Of a DNA stretch of 64,000 nucleotides, positions 38,845-48,803 are shown piece by piece. A program made the position numbers and the translations under genes. The stretch's first letter is position 1, and each line of letters opens with the position of its first letter. The notes below the pieces were generated by a model. That model was not told the origin of the DNA and did no database searches. It worked only from the letters and a program-made list of their open reading frames with translations. The DNA comes from UBA4459 sp963776205 (GTDB lineage: Bacteria > Bacteroidota > Bacteroidia > Bacteroidales > F082): positions 124,001-188,000 of the forward strand of contig CAVZLR010000001.1 in the NCBI GenBank assembly GCA_963776205.1, read 5' to 3'.

Positions 38845-40272
38845 CTATATTTTACTCATGTCGATTTCAAATTCCACAGGTTTGTCGGGCATACTGCAAT
38901 GTAGTACACACCTTTCGCAAATTGACAGTTCTCCGCGCAATCTTCGCTTAATCATATCCTCATAGTTGTTTCGGAGAGCATCAATAGACACTTTGGTGGT
39001 AACTTCAGCCAGAAATGCATACATCAGCAACAGCCTGGCATCAGATCTACTGATCCCCCGTTGCATCAGGTAAAACATGGCTTTATCATCCAGTTGTCCG
39101 ATGGTGGCTCCGTGGCTACATTTTACATCATCCGCATAAATTTCCAAAAATGGCATCGTATCAATCACCGCTTTCGGGGTCATTAGAATATTATTGTTCC
39201 GCTGGAAAGCATTCGTGTGTTGAGCATCCCTGGCTACGTAAATATAGCCATTAAAAATACCTGATGCTTCTTCATCAAGCACGCCCTTAAACAATTCGTT
39301 GCTGTAACAGTTTGGCACCGCATGATTCACAAATACCTGGTTATCGATATGTTGCTGCTTATCCATCAGGTACACACCATTCAGGTCCGCTTCGGCATAT
39401 TCACCTTTCAAATCAACATGTAATTCGTTACGGATTTTCCCACCGTTCAATGAAAGCACATTCACACGCAACCGGCTGTTGGCTTCCTGGTGAAAGAAAG
39501 TATTATTGAGCAGTGAAGTGTTGTCGTTGATATTTTGCAGTTTGTAGAGGTCAAAATAAGCATTTTCACTTATATAAACCTCAGTTAGCGTATTAATGAA
39601 GCTGGAATAGTGATTCACGGAATCATCACAGTGCATAAAGGTAAGTTTGCTGTCTTTCCCAAGTATGATCAGATTTCTAGAATTCACCATCAGCGATTCT
39701 TCGCGATTGATCATTTTGATGAGTTGCATGGTATTCTTCACTTCAATACCATCGGGTACATAAATGAAAATGCCATCACGGAACAGTGCAGTATTGGCTG
39801 CGACAAATCCATCCTGCTGGTGATTTGCCATCGTTCCGTAATATTGTTCAAATAACTCAGGATATTTCACCTGTGCTTTTCTCATACTTCCAACAATTAC
39901 CCCATTTTCCAAGGTTTGAAGTTGTTTTTCTTCGGCGCTGTAGTACCATCCATTGAGCAGTGAATAAGTGTGTGCTTCGAAACCATGCACTTCGCAATGG
40001 AAGATCTCATTTACGTTTTTATCATAAGCAGTTGAAGGTACATCGACGACGTAATCTTCCTCGTATTGCTTCGGAAATGGTGAATTCTTCCACTTCTCAT
40101 TTTTCCGGGCAGGTAACCCTTTCTCTTTCAGAAATTTAATAGCTTCTGTCCTGGCATGCCCCACCTTTGGGTGAGATGCATCGACCAATTCCTTTTGGTG
40201 CTTATCAAACACACTGATGAGCGATGATTCCAACGGCAAATACGCTGTTTCTGTTTTTTGCATGTTGTTCAA
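38845..40272 (-). CDS. sufD: Fe-S cluster scaffold component SufD
   Basis: SufD partners with SufB and SufC in the SufBC2D scaffold. The 475-residue protein shows the beta-helix core shared with SufB and the conserved tail CSHGATIGQLDDKAMFYLMQ, RGISRSDARLLLMYAFLAEV. It is somewhat longer than E. coli SufD, mostly in the N-terminal part. It lies directly after sufC (1 base between the genes). Confidence 0.95.
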   Translation of the reverse strand: MNNMQKTETAYLPLESSLISVFDKHQKELVDASHPKVGHARTEAIKFLKEKGLPARKNEKWKNSPFPKQYEEDYVVDVPSTAYDKNVNEIFHCEVHGFEAHTYSLLNGWYYSAEEKQLQTLENGVIVGSMRKAQVKYPELFEQYYGTMANHQQDGFVAANTALFRDGIFIYVPDGIEVKNTMQLIKMINREESLMVNSRNLIILGKDSKLTFMHCDDSVNHYSSFINTLTEVYISENAYFDLYKLQNINDNTSLLNNTFFHQEANSRLRVNVLSLNGGKIRNELHVDLKGEYAEADLNGVYLMDKQQHIDNQVFVNHAVPNCYSNELFKGVLDEEASGIFNGYIYVARDAQHTNAFQRNNNILMTPKAVIDTMPFLEIYADDVKCSHGATIGQLDDKAMFYLMQRGISRSDARLLLMYAFLAEVTTKVSIDALRNNYEDMIKRRLRGELSICERCVLHCSMPDKPVEFEIDMSKI

Positions 40273-40273
40273 T

Positions 40274-41029
40274 TTAAGCTTCCACCTTTTCGGTTATCCA
40301 ATCGTATCCTTTTTCTTCCAGTTCAAGGGCCAGTCCTTTGCCTCCGGATTTTACTATCCTTCCGTCATAAATTACATGTACGAAATCAGGAACGATGTAT
40401 TCGAGCAATCGCTGGTAATGCGTGATAATAACAAAAGCGTTGTTATCAGACCTTAACTCATTTACGCCTTTGGCAACTACTTTTAACGCATCAATATCCA
40501 ATCCCGAATCGGTTTCATCCAGGATGGCCAGTTTGGGTTCTAACATAGCCATTTGGAAGATCTCGTTCTTCTTTTTTTCGCCACCAGAAAATCCTTCATT
40601 TACAGAGCGATTGGTAAGTTTGGAATGGATATCCACCAATTTTTTCTTTTCTTCCATCTTTTTCAGGAACTCCCCTGCCGGGATGGGTTGTTCTCCTTTA
40701 TACTCTCTTTGCGCATTAATAGCGGTACGCATAAAGTTTGTCATGCTGACACCGGGTATTTCAACCGGGTACTGGAAACTCAGAAAAATTCCTTTGTTGG
40801 CCCTTTCATCTGGATCCATTTCATTGATCACCGCTCCACTGTAAAAAATTTCGCCCTGGGTAATCTCGTATCCTTCACGACCTGTAATGGCTGCGGCCAG
40901 TGTACTTTTTCCAGTTCCATTGGGGCCCATGATAGCATGTACTTCTCCTTTGTTCACACTCAGGTTCAACCCTTTTAAAATTTCTTTACCATCAATGGCA
41001 ACATGAAGATTCTTTATATTAAGTAACAT
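40274..41029 (-). CDS. sufC: Fe-S assembly ATPase SufC
   Basis: SufC is a cytosolic ABC-type ATPase that drives conformational change in SufBC2D. The 251-residue protein has Walker A GPNGTGKSTLAAAI (about residue 36), the signature-region sequence FSGGEKKKNEIFQMAM, Walker B with LAILDETDSGLDIDAL, and the switch His in FVIITHYQRLLEYI. The position between sufB and sufD confirms the identity among ABC ATPases. Confidence 0.97.
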   Translation of the reverse strand: MLLNIKNLHVAIDGKEILKGLNLSVNKGEVHAIMGPNGTGKSTLAAAITGREGYEITQGEIFYSGAVINEMDPDERANKGIFLSFQYPVEIPGVSMTNFMRTAINAQREYKGEQPIPAGEFLKKMEEKKKLVDIHSKLTNRSVNEGFSGGEKKKNEIFQMAMLEPKLAILDETDSGLDIDALKVVAKGVNELRSDNNAFVIITHYQRLLEYIVPDFVHVIYDGRIVKSGGKGLALELEEKGYDWITEKVEA

Positions 41030-41062
41030 TCTCTTTAATTTATTTACATTTTAATTTCTTGA

Positions 41063-42517
41063 TTAGCCTACACTTCCTTCCAGTGTAATAGCCAGCAATT
41101 TTTGCGCCTCAACGGCAAATTCCATTGGCAGTTTATTCAACACCTCTTTTGCATAACCGTTAACTATCAGGCCAATGGCTTTCTCGGTATCTATTCCCCT
41201 TTGCTGGCAGTAAAATAACTGGTCTTCAGAAATTTTAGAAGTAGTGGCTTCATGTTCAATAATGGCCGTTTCATTGGCTGTTTTAATATAAGGGAATGTA
41301 TGTGCACCACATTTATCTCCCAGCAATAATGAATCGCATTGCGAGAAATTTCTGGCATTTTCAGCGCCTTTTGCTACCCGGACCAAGCCCCTGTATGTAT
41401 TATTACTCTTCCCTGCCGATATCCCTTTGGAGATGATGGTACTTTTTGTATTTTTTCCCTGGTGAATCATTTTTGTACCCGTGTCTGCCTGCTGGTGATT
41501 ATTTGTAACCGCCACAGAATAAAATTCTCCCCTGGAATTGTCGCCCTGCAACACACAACTCGGATATTTCCATGTAATGGCTGATCCAGTCTCCACCTGT
41601 GTCCAGCTGATCTTAGAATTGTTGCCTTTGCATAAACCTCTTTTGGTTACGAAGTTATATACCCCGCCCTTTCCTTCTTTGTTTCCGGGATACCAGTTCT
41701 GTACAGTTGAATACTTCACCTCGGCATCTTCAAGAGCTATAATTTCTACAACTGCTGCGTGCAACTGGTTTTCATCACGCGATGGTGCTGTACAACCTTC
41801 AAGGTAACTTACATAGCTGCCGACATCACCTACCAGTAAAGTTCTTTCAAACTGACCTGTATTTGCAGCGTTGATTCTGAAATAAGTTGATAATTCGATG
41901 GGGCATCTTACGCCTTTCGGGATATAACAAAATGATCCGTCGCTGAAGACAGCCGAATTTAAAGCTGCGAAATAGTTATCTGTGATCGGCACCACAGAAG
42001 CCAAGTACTTTTTCACCAATTCCGGGTGGTTTTGCACCGCTTCGCTGAATGAACAGAAAATGATATCGTGTTTTGCCAATGTATCCTGAAAAGTAGTTTT
42101 CACTGAAACGCTGTCGATAACTGCATCAACTGCAACCCCGGCCAGCATTTTTTGTTCATCGAGTGAGATACCCAGTTTATTAAATGTTTCCAGCAATTCA
42201 GGGTCAACCTCGTCCAGGCTTTCCAGTTCTTTTTTCTTTTTTGGAGCTGCATAATAAATGATGTCCTGGTAGTCGATAGGTGGATAGTTGATCAAAGCCC
42301 AGTCTGGCTCCTCCATTTTCTGCCAGTATCTGAAAGCTTTTAACCTGAAGTCGAGCAACCACTCAGGTTCATTCTTCTTTCCAGAAATAAAACGGACAAT
42401 ATTCTCATTCAATCCTTTGGGAGCCATGTCCATTTCAATATCGCTGTAGAAGCCATATTTATAATCCTCTGTGGTAACTTTTTCTAATATATTGTTGTTC
42501 TTGTCGTCACTCATCAA
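41063..42517 (-). CDS. sufB: Fe-S cluster scaffold protein SufB
   Basis: SufB is the main scaffold on which clusters form. The 484-residue sequence contains YIPKGVRCPIELSTYFRIN, the core SYLEGCTAPSRDENQLHAAV, YNFVTKRGLCKGNNSKISWT, and a C-terminal Cys/Glu region with CDSLLLGDKCGAHTFPYI. It is the first gene of the six-gene suf operon (sufB-C-D-S-E-T). I see no sufA or sufR/iscR-type regulator attached. Confidence 0.97.
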   Translation of the reverse strand: MMSDDKNNNILEKVTTEDYKYGFYSDIEMDMAPKGLNENIVRFISGKKNEPEWLLDFRLKAFRYWQKMEEPDWALINYPPIDYQDIIYYAAPKKKKELESLDEVDPELLETFNKLGISLDEQKMLAGVAVDAVIDSVSVKTTFQDTLAKHDIIFCSFSEAVQNHPELVKKYLASVVPITDNYFAALNSAVFSDGSFCYIPKGVRCPIELSTYFRINAANTGQFERTLLVGDVGSYVSYLEGCTAPSRDENQLHAAVVEIIALEDAEVKYSTVQNWYPGNKEGKGGVYNFVTKRGLCKGNNSKISWTQVETGSAITWKYPSCVLQGDNSRGEFYSVAVTNNHQQADTGTKMIHQGKNTKSTIISKGISAGKSNNTYRGLVRVAKGAENARNFSQCDSLLLGDKCGAHTFPYIKTANETAIIEHEATTSKISEDQLFYCQQRGIDTEKAIGLIVNGYAKEVLNKLPMEFAVEAQKLLAITLEGSVG

Positions 42518-42548
42518 TCTCTATTTAGAATAGTTTTAAATAAGGTTG

Positions 42549-42556
42549 CAAAAATA
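42549..42556 (-). promoter_or_regulatory. -7 box for the suf operon
   Basis: The minus strand reads TATTTTTG followed by C, an exact -7 match 32 bases before the sufB ATG. No Fe-S-regulator palindrome is evident to me in the short spacer. Confidence 0.5.
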
Positions 42557-42626
42557 ATCATTTTTACCGAATTTACAGGTATTTAACACCTAATTTAACT
42601 TAAATGTTTACTAGCAGTATTTATGC

Positions 42627-42634
42627 TATTTTTG
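42627..42634 (+). promoter_or_regulatory. -7 box for the PHP-like / GT39 pair
   Basis: TATTTTTG followed by C matches TAnnTTTG and lies 18 bases before the ATG at 42652. It falls inside the longer open frame that starts at 42604, which supports the downstream start. Confidence 0.5.
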
Positions 42635-42651
42635 CTGCGAATTTTAATGAT

Positions 42652-43857
42652 ATGAGAAATTTTTTCCGGTTTATCTACCGCACTGTTATTTACATTTTTA
42701 TTGTTTTGATCGGTATGCTCATTGCTTTTTACCTGATGGCGCCGATTTATGAATTTTCAGGTCCTGTTAAATTTAGTGGCGACAAACTTTACAATCCATA
42801 CGCTGATATGGATTCGACACAATGGAAAAAATACAATTTCCAGGTACAGTCAAAAGCATGGCTTGGCATCACCGACGGCCGGAAAAACAGCAATGAATTA
42901 ATTGACAGTATTTATAATGTCCTGGGGTTCGACCATGTGGCTACTTCTGATTACCAGAAAATAAACTATCACGGGAAAGACAAAGTCTCATTTATTCCTA
43001 CCTATGAGCATGGATATAACATTTTTAAAACGCACCAGGTATGTATAGATGCCAAAACGGTATTGTGGACGGATTTGATATTGTGGCAAACAAAGAGTAT
43101 GAAACAGTGGATTATTGACCAGTTAAAGCAAGATTGCAGCATTGTTTCATTGGCGCATCCTTTATTGCGGCACGGCTACTCGGTTGAAGATATGCGTTAC
43201 CTGACCAATTATGATATGATGGAGGTGCTGAACAACGCGCGGCTTTCATATGATCACTGGGACGCAGCCCTGTCGACAGGAAATTTGGCCTGGATGATGG
43301 GTAATGACGACGCACACGATGTGCTGAACAGCAATCATGTAGGCAGGAAATTTACCATGATTAATGCGGCTGATTTGCGAAAAGAAACGATCATTCACAG
43401 CCTTAAAACCGGGAATGCCTATGGTGTTGATTTTTTCCCTAAAATGGATGTTCCCATGGATGAACGCATTGAGCTCTCAAAAAATATTCCATATGTAGAA
43501 AAAGTGAATCTAACAGGAGATACACTTGAAGTTGCTGCCAGCCAGTCTGCCAGAACCATTACATTTATAGGCCAGGAAGGGAAAGTGCTTAAAACCGTTT
43601 CTGATTCCAAAGCGGCAACTTACGTGGTTAAAGAAAATGATACATATGTGAGAACCGTTTTTAATTATGCCGACAACACCTCACTTTGCCTGAATCCTGT
43701 TGTCCGATATTCAGGTGAACAGGTTCAATCCCTTAAAACTGCACATGTAGATTCAAAGGCTACCTTGTATTTGCGCATCGTTTACTTTTTAATTTTCCTA
43801 ACAATAGCTTACTTTTACGCCAGGAGACAAAAAAATAAAGCGGCTAAGAGAAACTAA
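42652..43857 (+). CDS. membrane-anchored PHP-like domain protein (degenerate metal site)
   Basis: The 401-residue protein has membrane helices at both ends (FIYRTVIYIFIVLIGMLIAF and ATLYLRIVYFLIFLTIAYFY). A periplasmic or cytoplasmic domain between them resembles the PHP phosphoesterase fold. Fold markers are KAWLGITDGRKNSNELI, GFDHVATSDYQKI, CSIVSLAHPLLRHGYSVEDM and MMGNDDAHDVLN. However, the metal ligands of the first two motifs are altered (no HxH in motif I, SDY instead of TDH in motif II), so catalysis is doubtful. A beta-rich domain follows at about 285-360. It is coupled to the next gene by a TAATG overlap, so the two products probably act together. The function is unknown. Confidence 0.65.
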   Translation: MRNFFRFIYRTVIYIFIVLIGMLIAFYLMAPIYEFSGPVKFSGDKLYNPYADMDSTQWKKYNFQVQSKAWLGITDGRKNSNELIDSIYNVLGFDHVATSDYQKINYHGKDKVSFIPTYEHGYNIFKTHQVCIDAKTVLWTDLILWQTKSMKQWIIDQLKQDCSIVSLAHPLLRHGYSVEDMRYLTNYDMMEVLNNARLSYDHWDAALSTGNLAWMMGNDDAHDVLNSNHVGRKFTMINAADLRKETIIHSLKTGNAYGVDFFPKMDVPMDERIELSKNIPYVEKVNLTGDTLEVAASQSARTITFIGQEGKVLKTVSDSKAATYVVKENDTYVRTVFNYADNTSLCLNPVVRYSGEQVQSLKTAHVDSKATLYLRIVYFLIFLTIAYFYARRQKNKAAKRN

Positions 43858-45431
43858 TGCACGAGCAAAAGAAAATCAGGCAATACATCATCCTGCTGAT
43901 TACAATTTCCACTTTGATCAGGGCATTTATTGCGGCCACAATTGAGCTTGGCAATGATGAAGTGTATTACCGCCTGTATGCCCTTTTTGCCGACTGGTCG
44001 CATTTTGACCACCCGCTGATGGTGGGACTGACCATCCAGTTTTTCAGTCTTGACCTGCTACTGGACAGCGAATTATTCATCCGGCTCGGTGCTGTAGTTT
44101 TTGGCGCCCTCAATACATGGATTATTTACCTTGTCGGAAGCACCATAAAAAATGAAAGGACCGGATTCTACGCGGCATTGTTGTACACCGCTTCCATTTA
44201 TGCATTCATCATTACCGGTGTTTTCATTTTGCCGGACACACCACAGAATTTCTTTTGGTTGCTGAGTATTCTGTTTATGATAAAAGCTGTGCCAATGTGC
44301 CCAAAATTACCTATGTCAGGACTACGAATGTTGCGCATGGGAGTGGTGATCGGCCTGGCCATATTATCCAAGTATACGAGTGTATTCCTTTGGTTCGGGG
44401 CTATACTTTACATTGTCATTTTCAACCGCGATTGGCTTAAAAGCAAATGGCTCTATTATTCAATAGCACTTACTTCTATTATCAGTTTGCCGATATTGAT
44501 CTGGAATCTCCAACATGACTTTATCAGTTTTACCTATCATGGTGAGCGGGTTGATATGAGCGGATACGCCTTTAACATTGATTATTTTCTGACAGAACTG
44601 CTCGGAGAATTTCTCTATAACAATCCCGTCAATTTCATACTTATACTTTTATCCCTGGTTGTAGTCGCCAGGAATAAGTTGCAACTTACCCGCGCTTATA
44701 CAAGAACCATTTTAATGGTTTCACTACCGCTGATCATCACTTTTCTTGTTTTTTCGCTTTTCAGGAAAACATTACCGCATTGGACAGCCCCGGCCTATTC
44801 CACATTGCTTTTACTGGTAGCAGCATGGATCGACCAGTTGAGAAGTAATAACACTTTACGAGTCCCCCCTGTTATCATTGTCTCCCTCTCAGTACTCATG
44901 TTTATCATTGTTGTGGGCTATTCTCAAATCAATTATGGCATTATAAATTTCATTTCATTAGATGAGACATATGGGATTAAAACAGATGATCCTTCACTGG
45001 ACATGTTTGGATTTGAGCAGGCCGGCGAAAAATTTGAGCAACTTGTAAAGCGTGACAGGGAAACCGGACTCATGTCGGACGAAAGTATACTGGTGGGAAA
45101 TTTCTGGTTTCCTCTGGCCAATTTTGACTATTATGCGGCATCACCTATCGGAATGAAATCATATGGTATGGGCCGACTCGACCAAATTCATAAATACGCC
45201 TGGATCAACCGTAAGAACGGCGGATTTAAGAAAGGAATGGATGCTTACTATTTGACAACAACAAGGGATTATCGTTCGCCCATCGGGAATCTTGATATGT
45301 ATTTTGAAGAAATGCTTCCAGCAGATACGATTCTGATTTTAAGAAATGGCCGTGTTGTTAAAAAAGCTTTTGTTTACCGGTTAAAGAATTTGCAGCAAAT
45401 CCCGGCAGATGAATTGGTCTCCGATAATTAA
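43857..45431 (+). CDS. GT39-type integral membrane glycosyltransferase
   Basis: The 524-residue polytopic protein has the dolichyl/undecaprenyl-phosphate-mannosyltransferase (ArnT/PMT-like, GT39/GT83) pattern. It begins with an N-terminal helix, then acidic ELGNDEVYYRLYALFADWSH and the HPL motif (FDHPLMVGLTIQF). About eleven helices follow, with KYTSVFLWFGAILYIVIF, and a periplasmic C-terminal domain of about 130 aa. Members move a sugar from a lipid-phosphate donor to lipid A, protein or other acceptors on the outer face of the inner membrane. It starts on the last base of the preceding stop codon. Donor and acceptor are unknown. Confidence 0.88.
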   Translation: MHEQKKIRQYIILLITISTLIRAFIAATIELGNDEVYYRLYALFADWSHFDHPLMVGLTIQFFSLDLLLDSELFIRLGAVVFGALNTWIIYLVGSTIKNERTGFYAALLYTASIYAFIITGVFILPDTPQNFFWLLSILFMIKAVPMCPKLPMSGLRMLRMGVVIGLAILSKYTSVFLWFGAILYIVIFNRDWLKSKWLYYSIALTSIISLPILIWNLQHDFISFTYHGERVDMSGYAFNIDYFLTELLGEFLYNNPVNFILILLSLVVVARNKLQLTRAYTRTILMVSLPLIITFLVFSLFRKTLPHWTAPAYSTLLLLVAAWIDQLRSNNTLRVPPVIIVSLSVLMFIIVVGYSQINYGIINFISLDETYGIKTDDPSLDMFGFEQAGEKFEQLVKRDRETGLMSDESILVGNFWFPLANFDYYAASPIGMKSYGMGRLDQIHKYAWINRKNGGFKKGMDAYYLTTTRDYRSPIGNLDMYFEEMLPADTILILRNGRVVKKAFVYRLKNLQQIPADELVSDN

Positions 45432-45441
45432 ATCAAAATCT

Positions 45442-46509
45442 TTAGAACCACTTCTTTCGTTTGAAATACAAAAGCATGCCAATGGCTACACTGGCCATAA
45501 CACCCAGCAGGATAAAATAGGAATATTTATACCCAAGCTCAGGCATATGCTCAAAATTCATCCCATACAGCCCGGCAATAAAAGAAAGTGGAATAAAAAT
45601 ACCGGCCACAATGGTAAGTGTTTTCATAATTTCGTTAGCCCGATGCCCTTGTAACGAAAAATATAGGGCCGACATACTTTCCAGTTTCTGAATTAATGAT
45701 TCTATGTGGTCTTTTACTTGCAAACACTGTTCTTTCAGATCGAAGAAATATTTTGTGTGAGGGGGCTTAATAAATTCTGAATCACCATCCTCCAGCAATT
45801 GAACTGAATCAAAAAAGGGTAATATATATGATTTAACTTCCCGCAACTGCACTTTTTGATTTTCAAAACCAATGATCATCTCCGGGTCAGATTTCTTTAT
45901 CAATTCTGAAACGGGCACTGCTGAAACCACATGATCGATGCTGTCAATTACATTGAAATAATTATTCAGAATTGCATCCAGTAACAAAAATAACAGGTAG
46001 TCGCTGCTTCGCTGCCGCGAAAGGCCTTTGTTTTCACGAATGCGTTGCCTGATGTATTCAAAATAATCGCCTTTTTTTTCCTGAAATGAAATCACATAAT
46101 TCTTGCCCAATAAAAAACTGATCTTTTCATTTTCCAGCTCCAGTTTATCAACATTATAGAATACAGATCTGATGGTAAAAAACAGGTGATTGTCAAATTC
46201 CTGCACTTTTGTTCTTTCGGTTGTATCCACAATGTCCTGAACCACCAGGCGGTGTGCGCCTACCATCGAACATATTTTTGTTACTAGTTCAGTATCATGA
46301 ATCCCATGCAGATTCAACCAATAGAAAATAGTATCGTTCGGATCAATTTCGGGAATATTGGCCGGGTCAATATCTTTTATTTCAGTGTATTCTTCAGCAT
46401 TATACCTGAACATCTGCAAACTTGAATTGTCCATGTACTGATGCCCGATAAATTGCGCTTTTAAGGGATCGCTAAACCGGTCTTTACGTTTCTTTGGTTT
46501 TTTGCTCAT
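45442..46509 (-). CDS. corA: CorA-type magnesium/cobalt transporter
   Basis: CorA is a homopentameric inner-membrane Mg2+/Co2+ channel. The 355-residue protein has a soluble N-terminal domain, a long stalk helix, and two C-terminal helices (IVAGIFIPLSFIAGL, then the signature YGMNFEHMPEL, and YSYFILLGVMASVAIGMLLY). It ends in a basic tail (KRKKWF). The start at MSKKPKKRKD is preferred over an ATG 7 codons upstream; either way it overlaps the end of the MscS gene, so translation is coupled. Confidence 0.94.
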   Translation of the reverse strand: MSKKPKKRKDRFSDPLKAQFIGHQYMDNSSLQMFRYNAEEYTEIKDIDPANIPEIDPNDTIFYWLNLHGIHDTELVTKICSMVGAHRLVVQDIVDTTERTKVQEFDNHLFFTIRSVFYNVDKLELENEKISFLLGKNYVISFQEKKGDYFEYIRQRIRENKGLSRQRSSDYLLFLLLDAILNNYFNVIDSIDHVVSAVPVSELIKKSDPEMIIGFENQKVQLREVKSYILPFFDSVQLLEDGDSEFIKPPHTKYFFDLKEQCLQVKDHIESLIQKLESMSALYFSLQGHRANEIMKTLTIVAGIFIPLSFIAGLYGMNFEHMPELGYKYSYFILLGVMASVAIGMLLYFKRKKWF

Positions 46510-47347
46510 CCAGGTCTTTTTTGTAAACAATTGTTCTGTAAGGGAATGGAATTTCTACACCTTCCCTGTCGAAACGTTCCTTTACAGATTTCAGCACATC
46601 ACAATGCAGGCCAAAGGCTTCATCATTTCCGGGTGTCCATGCATAAGCTCTCAGGTTCACCGAAAAATCTGACAAACCAGACACGAAAATCGTTACAGCG
46701 GGTACTGCATTTTTAATATCCTCTTTAGTTCGAATATCCAGAAAATTTTTGTGCTTCTTAATTTCATCCCTTATTATGGACATTGCCTTATCAATATTTG
46801 AATCGTAACTGATACCAAAGTCAATATATTTTCTAACCCTGGAATCAGTAATTGTGGAGTTAATGATAGTTTCATCATTGATATTGGCATTCGGAATGAT
46901 CATCCTGCGGTTTTCATAATTCCTGATTACGGTATGCCGAAGTGTGATCTCCTCCACCACACCTTTATTATGACTGCCCACTTCGATGGTATCTCCTACC
47001 CTGAAAGGTTTGAACATCAATATAAAGATACCCCCGATAATGTTGGCAAAGGCTTTTTGCGATGCAAACCCAATAATCGCAGCTAAAATACCTGCACTTG
47101 CTACCAGCCCTGCTCCAAAAGTTTTTAAGAATGGAATCTTTAAAAAAATGACAATGATGGCAAGAAAATAGATAACAAAGCCTATTGAATTTTTTATAAA
47201 AGAAAAATTGGTTGGGTCAACATTGATCCGTTTCGTTGTTCTCTTAATGGCCCTGTTCATTATAAAACGAACCACAAGATTAATTAGGGCTGCAGCAGCC
47301 AGAACAATACCAACCAGGAGCAAATATTGAAGTGTTTCAGCGTTCAT
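46484..47347 (-). CDS. mscS: small-conductance mechanosensitive channel MscS
   Basis: The 287-residue protein has the full MscS layout: three helices, with pore helix ASAGILAAIIGFASQKAFAN (about 80-100); the beta domain VGDTIEVGSHNKGVVEEI and IPNANINDETIINS; and the C-terminal alpha/beta vestibule ending VEIPFPYRTIVYK. It opens under hypo-osmotic stress to release solutes. It is located 13 bases after fumC and overlaps corA, so the three genes look like one unit. It is a full-length contrast to the truncated homologue at 884-1381. Confidence 0.94.
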   Translation of the reverse strand: MNAETLQYLLLVGIVLAAAALINLVVRFIMNRAIKRTTKRINVDPTNFSFIKNSIGFVIYFLAIIVIFLKIPFLKTFGAGLVASAGILAAIIGFASQKAFANIIGGIFILMFKPFRVGDTIEVGSHNKGVVEEITLRHTVIRNYENRRMIIPNANINDETIINSTITDSRVRKYIDFGISYDSNIDKAMSIIRDEIKKHKNFLDIRTKEDIKNAVPAVTIFVSGLSDFSVNLRAYAWTPGNDEAFGLHCDVLKSVKERFDREGVEIPFPYRTIVYKKDLDEQKTKET

Positions 47348-47360
47348 ATCGAATTACAAA

Positions 47361-48747
47361 TTAAATCATTTTTTCCGGATCTACCCATTTGTTGAACTCA
47401 GCATCGGTAACATAGCCCAATGCAAGTGCTGATTCACGCAGTGTAGTTCCTTCTTTATGCGCTTTTTTTGCTATTTCAGCAGCTTTCTCGTAACCAATAT
47501 GTGTATTGAGCGCCGTCACCAGCATCAATGAATTTTCGAGGTTCTTTTTAATATCTTTTTTATTGGCCCCGATGCCCACCACCGCGTTTTTGGTAAACGA
47601 AACACAGGCATCCCCGATCAAACGTCCTGCCTGCAACAAGTTATATACCATAACAGGCTTAAACACATTCAATTGGAAATGGCCGTTCATACCTCCGGCA
47701 GTAATGGCTGCATCATTTCCAATCACCTGGGCACAAACCATTGTCAGCGCTTCATTTTGCGTTGGATTTACCTTGCCCGGCATAATGGATGAACCCGGCT
47801 CGTTGGCAGGCAACTGGATCTCGCCAATACTGCATCTGGGACCTGATGCCAGCATACGGATGTTATGACCAATATGCATTAAACTGACTGCCAGCAATTT
47901 TAATGCTCCGGAAGTTTCCACCATGGCATCGTGTGCTGATAATGCTTCAAATTTATTTTCTGCCGTGATGAATGGATAGCCAGTTAGCTCAGCAATTTTA
48001 TCAGCTACTTTTTCGGCATAACCGGGAGGTGTGTTGATTCCTGTACCTACAGCAGTGCCCCCCAATGCCAATTCTGTTAAATGCGGCAAAGTAGCCTCTA
48101 ATGCTTTGATTCCATGATCGAGTTGGGATACATAACCTGAGAATTCCTGCCCAAGCGTTAGCGGTGTGGCATCCATCAGGTGGGTACGACCGGCTTTCAC
48201 AATGTCTTTAAATTCTTTCGCTTTTTTATCCAGTGCATCCCTCAGCATTTCAACACCCGGAATGGTAGTTTCAACCACCATTTTATAGGCAGCGATGTGC
48301 ATAGCAGTAGGAAAGGTATCGTTTGAGGACTGTGATTTATTCACATCGTCATTGGGGTGCAAAGCCTTGGATTTGTCAGTTAATTTGCCACCGTTAATCA
48401 CATGGCCCCGATTGGCGATCACCTCGTTCAGGTTCATATTCGACTGGGTTCCTGAACCTGTCTGCCAGATCACCAGCGGAAAGTTGCCATCTAAGTTGTC
48501 CATCAAGTATTTCATCAGCTACACGGCCTATCAGGTCCGCTTTTTCCCTGGCTAAAACACCCAAATCAGCATTGGTGAATGCAGCCGCTTTTTTCAAATA
48601 GGCAAAGGCATGAATGATCTCCTTTGGCATAGAGCCTTCAGGGCCGATTTCAAAATTCATTTTTGATCGCTGGGTTTGCGCGCCCCAATATTTATCGGCG
48701 GGCACTTTTACTTCACCCATGGTGTCGTGTTCAATACGGTATTCCAT
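47361..48747 (-). CDS. fumC: class II fumarate hydratase, frame-shifted
   Basis: FumC interconverts fumarate and malate in the TCA cycle. Diagnostic stretches are YRIEHDTMGEVKVPADKYWG at the N-terminus, WQTGSGTQSNMNLNEVIANR, GRTHLMDATPLTLGQEFSGY and the signature GSSIMPGKVNPTQNEALTM. The frame is lost at about 48505 (ADEILDGQLRWQ in one frame, NLDGNFPLVIWQ in the other); a one-base correction gives about 462 aa, normal for FumC. It heads the fumC-mscS-corA group. Confidence 0.93.
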
Positions 48748-48803
48748 TATATTTTTGGTTTAAAAATTAAATTAGATTTTGTTTTTTGTTCTCTAAATGA
48801 AGC

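Noticed and set aside
40422..40978. Two overlapping plus-strand frames of about 140 codons inside sufC
   Set aside because: SufC with Walker A, signature and Walker B occupies the minus strand, so these are shadows.
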